From Mycoplasmoidaceae bacterium (GTDB taxonomy: Bacteria; Bacillota_I; Bacilli_A; Mycoplasmatales; Mycoplasmoidaceae): DNA of 64,000 bases. Shown in pieces: positions 55,607-64,000 of the stretch. Positions within the stretch are counted from its first letter, which is position 1; each line of letters starts with the position of its first letter. The stretch lies in NCBI GenBank assembly GCA_024407855.1, contig JAKSVQ010000004.1, forward strand, positions 23,067-87,066, written 5' to 3'. Both the position numbers and the translations under genes were made by a program. Below the pieces are notes generated by a model. That model worked only from the letters and a program-made list of their open reading frames with translations. It made no database searches and was not told the origin of the DNA.

Positions 55607-58600
55607 ATGAAATTCAAGAAATTGTTAATTTCTGCTAGTGCCGTAGCAGCCGGTTCTGGCCTTTTAGCAACAGTTCTTACAAGCTGTGCAAAAGCTGATA
55701 TCGATGAAGATCTTAAAATCGAACTTGATGATGCTGGTAAATTATTTGATGAATCAAAACTTGACCCAGCAAAGAGCAAGATTGATTACACTACTGCTAT
55801 TAAAAACGCTTTAACTCGTAGCTCAACATGAGTTACATTTAAAGAAGCATTAGCCGAAGAAATCATTTATCAATGATATGAAGACCGTGCATCTAAAGAT
55901 AAAGATGACAAAACAAGAAACCAAGGTTTCCGTACAACATTAAATGGTTGAAAGTATGATGCTGACAAAACATACAATGATAATTTAGATAGCTGCAAAT
56001 CAAAATATGGAGCAAACTATAAATTCTATTTCCAAAATGAATATTTAGCTCCAAATGGCGGAACAGAAGAGAACTACAAGCGTTCTTTAATGTTAGCTAA
56101 TATCAAATCTGACTTTATTAGCAAAGTATTTGCTACAAGTTATTTTGGCGTTGCCAAAGCAGCTCCTTCAAATGAAGGCACATTATATCCTCATATCTTT
56201 ACAGAAGCATCAACTGATGTTAGTCGTTTTAATTTAAATGATCCAACTCTTTGACCAAGAATTGGTTTCTATGCTAAAGTCAATAAGAGCTTTGATCCAG
56301 GAGATGGCACAAACATTGATCCTGATTATTTATCACGTAAACCAGACGGTGACTATGCAATAGTACAAAACTATGTTTTCAACCGTTGATTTAAAACTGA
56401 AAAACCATTCTTCTCATCAGCTGCATTATTTAAATACTCTAATCCAGCACAATCTGGTGGCAAACTAGAAAACATTTATAATGCTGATACTGGTATTACA
56501 TTGCCAACAGATAATCCAAATGAAACATTCCCTTTCTTTGGTGGTGTTAAGATTACATCTAATGCTTACACTGGAACTAATGCTTACTGACAATGATACC
56601 AAGCATTATTAAATGGTTCATTTGAAACACCAGGATTATATAGAGGCGCTCCAAATGGTTCAGTATCTATTTCTAAGAAATACACTGAAGATTCACAAAC
56701 AGTTTTATTATGTTCTGCAACACAAATGATTGGTGGTGACAGTGCATTATATGTACCATATGCAATCTCAGCTGCTTCTTTATACAACCAAATGATGGAC
56801 CCAACTCATGCTGTAGCAGTTAATGAAATGACGAGTGCATCTCCTCACCAAGACTGAGGTGGCCAAGATATTCTTCAAGCCAATGTTGGGGAAGATATGC
56901 CAGCTGGTGAAGATGATGCAAGAATTTTAAAAAACTTTTTCTTTCAACCAACTAAACCTACATATATCACATCATTTATAGATCTTAATAATGTTTATGG
57001 TGGATTAAATGGTACTGGTACTGTTTACCATTGCCCATTATTTAAATCTGATTCATCATATAAATTCTTCTATGGTGATAGCGAAAATGAATCAGGTGTA
57101 AGATACATTACCAATAGTGTTCAAGTTAAACTTGGTAAAGGCGTTTATAGTGAAGGAGACTTAGTTGATTATACTAATCAACAACCATGGATTCTTGAAT
57201 TAAATGAAGCTGGAATGCATGCACAAACAATCGATGGATATCGATATATTAGCAACCCATCTTCATTTGATCCTAATGTCACTGATAAACAAGAGGCATC
57301 TAAGAACTTTATTAAATACCGTTTAATGCAAAAATTACATGGTTATGACAATGGCGTTATTTCTGCTGACCTATTAGATGGACAAAGTCCAAAACTAAAA
57401 ACATACTTTGAAAATAACTTTGCTGACATTATTCTTGAAATGGCAACAAAAGTTGTTAGCTCAACTGACAGTGAAACAAATATCTTTAGAAAAATTGATT
57501 CATATAAAGAAATACCAAACGATGATGACAAAGTTTTATTCTTAGATATTATTGCTTACGATCAAAAACTTGCATCTGATGCTGATAGCTTAACTGCTTT
57601 CAAAACTTATTTGGATAAGACAACAACTTTTGGTATTAACAAAAAGTGTTATGATGCAATCATTAAAGCTAATGATACAATTTATGGTTATCGTAAAACA
57701 CAAATTGATAACTCAAAGACATCTGTTGGTACAAAGAAATTTGAAAACGGATTATTAGCTCCAATTGCTTATGGTTATGAAGCTAGTGCAACGACTTTAT
57801 ATAATACAACTCACCAATATGACAACGTAGTTGAATTAATGGATCCAAATGGAGTTTGTACATACACTGCATTAGAAAAATTACTAATAAGTGGTGATGG
57901 TACTGCTGCTAACCCTGGAATTGAATCATTAGAATTTGTAACTAATGCTATGGCAACAGGATATGATAATGACTCAGCTTTTAGCCCACAAATTAAAGAA
58001 GCTAAGAAAGTTGAATCTAACCGTTTCTGATACAAGTCAAGATTGGTTGACAAATTAATGTATGCCTACATGGGCAATCATAATACTGCTAATGGTATTA
58101 AGTACAATACATATGATTACTACCTAGCAAAAGCTTTTGACTCAAAAGTTGATAAATATAATTTTCAAACAATTAAAGCAACTCCAGAATTTAAAAATGC
58201 ACAAAATTCAATTTATATTGGGTCAAAACTATTAACTGGTGATAAGAACTTTGCATCATATGCAAGTTCACCAACTGGTGTTGACTTCTATACAACAATG
58301 GCTAATGCCTTTGAACAAAAGATTAATGATGACGAATTACAAACTGGTCAAAACATTAATGACACAAACCTAGATGAATGTGCATTCTGAGTGACTGTTT
58401 CATATTTAGCAAAGAATGGTTTTGAACATTTCTATGATCAACTATCAACAAAGATCCCAGGAAATGACAAAGCATTCATTGGCTATCTATCTAAATATGA
58501 TATTTATGGTATTACTGATCTAGCCGAAGCAAGAAAAGCATTTGATATTAATAGTACAACTACTATTTCTGCTACTCCATTTGACTGAGAAGCAAATATT

Positions 58601-59590
58601 GATAATATTTTCGACCAAGCAGGATATGCTGGTGGAACTGCTGGTGCAATTGGTAAACCTGCACGTGTTGGCTTTGACCAATACTGAAGAGTAATCAATA
58701 AGAAGTTTATTCCAACTCAAACTGCAAAGACTATGTCAGGCTTCTTAGGTCTTCAAACATCAAACAATGTTTTGATTGATGATCTAAAGACTGCTGTCTT
58801 TAATGATTTATCTGAATCTGTTGCTGATTCCCCAATATTGTCAACTGCAGGCGTAGATAAGCACGAAATCAATGATGGTGCATTATTTGCTTGGGCAATT
58901 CCAGCTGCAGCTGCTGATGACTATAAATTTGGTACAATCACTTGAAAGAAAGGAACAAGTGAAGAAAAATCAATTAGCGATTTGGCATTTGGTGAACTTC
59001 CTGAAGCAATGAAACTAGCAAATAAAATTGCTAAGTGTTCAACAATTGACGACCTTAAGGATTTAGCTAAGTCAATTGGTGAATCATTAGATGGATATAC
59101 ACTATTTGACCGAATAGCTGATAGTACATTGCCAATGGACGAGGACCCAATTAATGGTTACAAATATGAAATGTTAACAGAATTATCTGGTGGATATGAT
59201 GACGATTATGATAATGCTTTTGAACGATTAGTTGATACGCAAATTCATGGTCCAATCGGTGATAACAGTTCATACTTATTTGAAGATGGTAACAATGGTT
59301 ATAAGCTAATGCTTACACAATTAAATAAGGCTGATATTGAAGAAAAACTATTAGCACCAACTTACCACGATAGTGCATGAGACTTTAGCAAGTGTCCAAT
59401 TACTCCAGATGAATTCTGATACTTATTATGTCAAATGGCAACTGAATCATCAGTACAACAATCCGCTATTGCTGATGCAGTTAAGTTCTGCTACGGTGAA
59501 AGCAAACTAATTGTTTATGATGCACAACTATACAACCAATTCGATTCAGTTTGAATTAAAGACTGAGTAAAGAAACCAATTGGTCAATAA
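55607..59590 (+). CDS. Very long surface lipoprotein
   Basis: 1327 residues. The signal (KFKKLLISASAVAAG, hydrophobic, LTSC at about residue 27) ends in a lipobox. The mature protein has Asn/Asp/Tyr-rich regions (for example KTYNDNLDSCKSKYGANYK) and many TGA Trp, and no recognised domain. Its size is like the long MG307/MG338-type lipoproteins of M. genitalium, from memory, but I cannot prove relation. Ribosome-binding site AGAGGAT; promoter in the 63 bases shared with sufC. Probably surface-exposed. Confidence 0.8.
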
Positions 59591-59616
59591 AAAAAGAGGC
59601 AATGCCTCTTTTTTAT
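59589..59616. terminator. Bidirectional terminator
   Basis: Stem AAAAAGAGGC / GCCTCTTTTT; the stops of both convergent lipoprotein genes (59588-59590, 59613-59615) flank it. Confidence 0.85.
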
Positions 59617-61436
59617 ATTTCTTCAGGATCTTCAGGATGTTCGACATCATAGAAATATGGACTAATGTCTGCGCCAACAGCGGTTATACACCTCATTATT
59701 GAACGCCCATATTCATTCCAATTGTCACTAATATTTTTTGAGTCAAAACGCATATTTTTAAAATATGCATCATCTGAAAGGTTTGTAAAATCAAATGTGC
59801 CTTCAACAAACCAATCAGGATCATTCATGAGTGCAGCAAGTGGGTCATCAGCATAAATGTACGTAGGCGAAAACGACCACGTTTTATCTGTCGTTAGGTG
59901 AGAAATCAAAACTAGATGAGATATATAAGGCATACAAATTTCAACGTTGCTTATTTGTTTTCAATAAAACCTTCTTTCTTCGCCTTCTCCTCTATAAATA
60001 ACGATATTTGTAATCATTTTTATATCAATGTAATTTTTTTCATGCAAAACCTTATCAGAAATAGATATCGCGATATCCATATCTTCCATATCCTCATATA
60101 TACCTTGTATGAATATAAGGTTCATATATTGCAAGATATCATCAGAAAAAATCTTATTATTGTTTGATAAATCAAACATAAATGCATCGATTGCTTCATC
60201 TTCTTGATATAGTTTTGTTACACGACGTGGGGGTACGACACTTGTATACATGCCATCATTTTTATAATCATGTATTAAAACAAAGTCAGCATATGGGACG
60301 TTAGCAAAGTAATTTGAATAGTTCATGCCTACGCCACTATTATGTAGTAAATGAACAAGATTTGAAAATTCCTCAGCTTGTGTTTCAGGATCAGGAACAT
60401 TTGTGTGGTCAAAATATGCATCCTCAATATTTATGTTCACAAGAGGTTCGCCAGATGTAGTTTCCTTAATCATTGAAAAGTCACCAGCAACACTTCAATT
60501 TTCATCGTGTGTTAAATAGTCAATAAACATATCATATGGATATTTTAGTAAACTTGGATTTGCAGGTAAGTGTTTCAGACACTCAAAAATCATTTGCCAT
60601 TTATGGGTTTGGTATATTTCACCACTAGTTCTATCATAGAAAGATGAAATTTTCATATTGGTGAATGTAATGTCACCACTAAATTTAGTCGAATTTGAAC
60701 TATTAGAATAACTACGGTCTCATGTAAAATTAAATGAGATTGTCTGATTTTCTACGTTAACATTCAATAATGTTACTTTTTCATTAAAGCTATCAATATT
60801 ATCAGCTTCTTGTTGTATTGCCTCAAACATTCATGAGTCCATGTTGACAATATCTTCTAAGAAGATCTTATTATTTGATTTTACATCCTTAAGATATTCT
60901 ACAGGCCCAGAATCGCTTGTGAACTGTTTGGCAGTTTGTTTTTGAGAAATAGTGGGTGTAAATTGAGACCTTTTCAAAAAGTCTCATTTAAGAACATTTT
61001 CTGGTTGGGCATCAGTGCTCAATATAAAGTTATGAATCGTTGTGTTTCAGGTTTCCCAAACACCGTTACAAATAACGTTTATATTGAATTTTGCTTCAAT
61101 GGTATCAGTATTTTGTACATTTTTTAGTTTAACTGGAATAGCAACTTCTAATCCTGTAGGTTGTACAAAACTGCCAAGTTCCACTTCAACACCGCTAACA
61201 TGTTCTAAGTTAATAGTTAGTGTTGAACCTAAATCTAGCTTCTCTTTTAATGTTAATGTATATACATAATAGTCAAATGCATCATCCACTTTTCCCTTTT
61301 TTTGTTCATCGGCAATATCTTCAAAGTAAGGATTAACCTCTGGCTTAGCTCCTGGATTACATGAGACCATAGGAATTAAACCACTTGATAATGTAATCGC
61401 TGTTAATATCGGCGCTAATAATTTTATTTTCTTCAT
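59613..61436 (-). CDS. Predicted surface lipoprotein, 607 residues
   Basis: MKKIKLLAPILTAITLSSG is a signal leading to MVSC near residue 26, the lipobox. The mature part is acidic, with repeated Asp/Asn/Tyr and no recognised domain. It shares the signal style of the lipoproteins at 483 and 23568. Several TGA Trp codons split the frame. It may be part of the variable surface set in this region, facing the 55607 lipoprotein gene across a shared terminator. Confidence 0.78.
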
Positions 61437-61538
61437 AGTATATCTTTCTCAAATAAACAAAACTGTTTGGCACAAACTATGCCTTGTTTCTTATATAAAT
61501 TATATCTTTTTTAAAGTTATATAAAAAACCATAACAAT

Positions 61539-61563
61539 AAAAAAAGAGGTTTCCCTCTTTGTT
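61539..61563 (-). terminator. Terminator of fusA
   Basis: Minus strand: AAAGAGG / CCTCTTT with a GAAA-type loop, then TTTTATT. Follows the fusA stop at 61570. Confidence 0.8.
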
Positions 61564-61569
61564 TACCTA

Positions 61570-63663
61570 CTATTTCTTAGCTGCAGCTTTTTGACCAGTT
61601 CTAGCAGCAACAACTTCATCAACAACACTCTTTGGTGCTTGAGCATAGTGACTAAATTGCATTACATAGTTTCCACGACCTTGTGTGAATGAACGTAAGT
61701 CTGTTGCATAACCAAACATGTTCTTTAAAGGAACTTTAGCTTTGATCATTTGTGCAGCAGCACGTTGTTCAGTGGATTCAATTGTTCCACGACGTGAACT
61801 AATATCACCCATTGCATCACCTAAATATTGTTCAGGAACAACTACGTCAACTGACATGATTGGTTCTAGTAATACTAGACCACATTTCTTAGCAGCTTCT
61901 TTTAATGCTAATGAAGCAGCTACCTTGAAGGCCATTTCTGATGAGTCAACATCGTGGTATGAACCATCATATACTGTTGCCTTAACATCAATTAATGGAT
62001 AACCAGCTAAAGGACCAGCTTTCATTGCTTCTTGGATACCTTGATCAATTGGCTTAATAAATTCACGTGGAATTTTTCCACCAACGATATCATTGACAAA
62101 TTCATAACCTTTATCTTTATTAGGTTCGAATCTTACTCAACAGTGACCATATTGACCATGACCACCAGATTGTTTAATGTATTTACCTTCTGCTTCACCA
62201 ATCTTAGTAAATGTTTCACGATATGAAACTTGTGGAGCACCAGCATTAACATCAACCTTGAATTCACGACGCATACGGTCAACGATAATTTGTAAGTGTA
62301 ATTCACCCATACCAGAGATAATACATTGACCAGTTTCATGGTCTGTGTATGTTCTGAATGTTGGGTCTTCTTCGGCAAGTTTTTGCAAAGCAATACCCAT
62401 TTTTTCTTGGTCAGCCTTTGTTTTTGGTTCAACGGCTAAACTAATAACTGGTTCAGCAAATTTCATTGATTCTAGTTTAACATCTAGATCTTCTTCACAT
62501 AGTGTATCACCTGTAGTTGTAGATTTTAAACCAACAACGGCACAGATATCACCAGCACAGATATCAGGAATTTCATTACGGTTATTTGAGTGCATCTTAA
62601 TTAAACGTGATACACGTTCTTTAATTCCGCGTTTTGTGTTGATGACATAACTACCAGCATTTAAATGTCCTGAGTAAAGACGAATGAATGTAATACGACC
62701 AACAAATGGGTCAGTTGCTACTTTAAATGCTAAAGCAACTAATTTATCTTCATCGTGGTTCTTTAATTCAAATTCTTTACCAGTGTCTTCATCCTTAACC
62801 TTAATAGGAGGACAGTCAGCTGGGGATGGTAAATAATCAACAACTGCATCTAGTACAGCTTTAACACCTTTATTCTTAAATGATGTACCACACAATACTG
62901 GGTGGAATTCAGCTGTTAGTGTACCTTTACGGATACACATCTTTAATTCGTCTTCAGTTAATTCTTCACCATTTAAGTATTTTTCCATACACTTTTCATC
63001 ATAGTTAACAGCTTCTTCAACTAAGATTTGTCTAAAGTGTTTTGCTTTTTCTAATAAGTCAGCTGGAATTTCAGCAATCTTATAGTCTTCTTCTGGTTTA
63101 CCATCGAACATACGACATTTCATTGTTACTAGGTCGATAGTTCCAGTAAAGTTTGCTTCTGCTCCGATAGGATATTGGATCGCTACACCTTTAGCCCCTA
63201 GATTCTTTTTAATAGATTCTAGACACATTTCAAAGTCAGCACCAACTTTGTCCATCTTGTTACAGTAAACAATTCTTGGAACCTTATATTCAGTTGCTTG
63301 TCTTCAAACTGTTTCAGTTTGAGGTTCAACACCTTGTTGACTATCTAGAACAGTAACAGCACCATCAAGTACTCTTAATGATCTTTCTACTTCTACTGTA
63401 AAGTCTACGTGTCCAGGAGTATCAATTAAGTTTAATTCATATCCTTTTCATGTAACATATGTTGCAGCAGCAGTAATTGTAATACCACGTTCTTTTTCTT
63501 GTTCCATTCAGTCCATGGTAGCACCACCATCATGAACTTCTCCAATCTTGTGGGTTTTACCACCATGGAATAGGATACGTTCTGATGTGGTAGTTTTACC
63601 AGCATCGATGTGGGCCATGATACCAAAGTTACGATATTTTTCCAAAGGAAATTGTCTTGGCAT
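61570..63663 (-). CDS. fusA: Elongation factor G
   Basis: Ribosome translocation GTPase. 697 residues. G1 [12 protein letters not shown] near residue 17, [17 protein letters not shown], then CNKMDK (G4). Domains II-V follow, with GMGELHLQI and the C-terminal [23 protein letters not shown] codons at 62134 and 63300 are Trp. It begins after an inserted zinc-ribbon gene. The start ATG is at 63661-63663. Confidence 0.97.
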
Positions 63664-63664
63664 A

Positions 63665-63922
63665 TTAATTTGTTCCTTTCTCTTCTTTTTCTGTTTTTAC
63701 TTCAGTTTTTGTCTCAGTTTCGTTTCCGTGTGTAACGACAGTTCTAGTGATCTCAATTGTTGTAGTTTTGCATTCTGGGCAAAATCAACGTTGTGAGAAC
63801 AAACCACGTCGACTTAAAACTTCTTTTTTACATTTAGGGCATCATCTTCATTGCTTTGTTAAAAGCTTTGAGATTATTCCTTCACTATTATTTGAGTGAT
63901 TATTATAGCTTCAATCAGACAT
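63665..63922 (-). CDS. Small zinc-ribbon protein inserted between rpsG and fusA
   Basis: 85 residues. [24 protein letters not shown] gives two CxxC pairs, a zinc ribbon; the tail [20 protein letters not shown] is charged and Lys/Glu-rich. TGA encodes several Trp in the first half (SDWSYNN, QWRWCP). rpsG-fusA are normally adjacent, so this is an insertion in the str operon. No known function; binding RNA or ribosome is possible from context only. ATG 63920-63922. Confidence 0.78.
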
Positions 63923-63932
63923 AGCAATGACC

Positions 63933-64000
63933 TTAGAACTTTAAGTGAGCAAAAGCCTTGTTTGCTTCAGCCATTCTGTGTGTATCTTCTTTTTTCTTAA
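63933..64000 (-). CDS. rpsG: Ribosomal protein S7, C-terminal end (cut by window edge)
   Basis: Only the last 22 residues are visible: KKKEDTHRMAEANKAFAHLKF, the typical S7 C terminus. The stop TAA is at 63933-63935. The rest lies past base 64000. Confidence 0.9.
   Translation of the reverse strand, partial: KKKEDTHRMAEANKAFAHLKF

Noticed and set aside
55607..61436. Phage or insertion sequence around the large lipoproteins
   Set aside because: No transposase, integrase, terminal repeats or tRNA attachment site seen; only lipoprotein genes.

Overview
The window is AT-rich DNA from a mollicute (mycoplasma-type bacterium). The clearest sign is that TGA is read as tryptophan (genetic code 4). 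Almost every conserved gene is cut into pieces under the standard code and becomes full length when TGA is Trp, for example asnS, leuS, dnaJ, der, recA and fusA. Other signs are many lipoproteins with a lipobox Cys, no cell-wall genes, and very tight packing with stop/start overlaps and short gaps; the largest gap, about 250 bases, is the infC leader. The local gene orders trpS-x-nadK-EIIB-like, x-cmk-der, mraZ-rsmH-x-ftsZ and gmk-prpC-prkC match arrangements I remember from the Mycoplasma pneumoniae/genitalium lineage. I infer that broad group but cannot name a species.

Layout. 1-6.6 kb: trpS (cut by the window edge), a lipoprotein, nadK with a Cys-less EIIB-like gene, rny, a tail-anchored protein, cmk and der. 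6.6-13 kb (minus strand): a heptad-repeat protein, then dnaJ-grpE-asnS-pgsA-pncC-membrane gene-recA, headed by a CIRCE operator. 13-19.5 kb: a multi-pass membrane protein, the division cluster mraZ-rsmH-(FtsA-like)-ftsZ-small ORF with MraZ-type boxes over its start, and pepA. 19.5-30 kb: DEAD helicase, leuS, a small Nfu protein, a lipoprotein, rpoD-trmK-nif3, several small membrane proteins, a stand-alone SWIB-domain protein, a six-repeat protein and a dimeric dUTPase. 30-38.7 kb: infC-rpmI-rplT with a leader hairpin, two large BspA-like leucine-rich surface proteins and two tRNAs. 38.8-51 kb: HU, pepF, prkC/prpC/rlmN/gmk, pgk-gap, a second multi-pass paralogue, rbgA, rnhB and proS. 51-55.5 kb: a complete but trimmed SUF iron-sulfur operon. 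55.6-61.4 kb: two large lipoproteins. 61.5-64 kb: fusA, an inserted zinc-ribbon gene and the 3' end of rpsG.

How it fits together: most of the window is core translation, division, chaperone and glycolysis machinery, with an iron-sulfur assembly pathway (SufCDSUB plus Nfu) that few mycoplasmas keep. The variable part is the surface: BspA-like and other long lipoproteins on the plus strand at 31-38.5 and 55.6-59.6 kb. The two most unusual items are the SWIB-domain gene and a nearly identical 40-bp element placed just upstream of the ribosome-binding sites of three unlinked genes, one of them recA.
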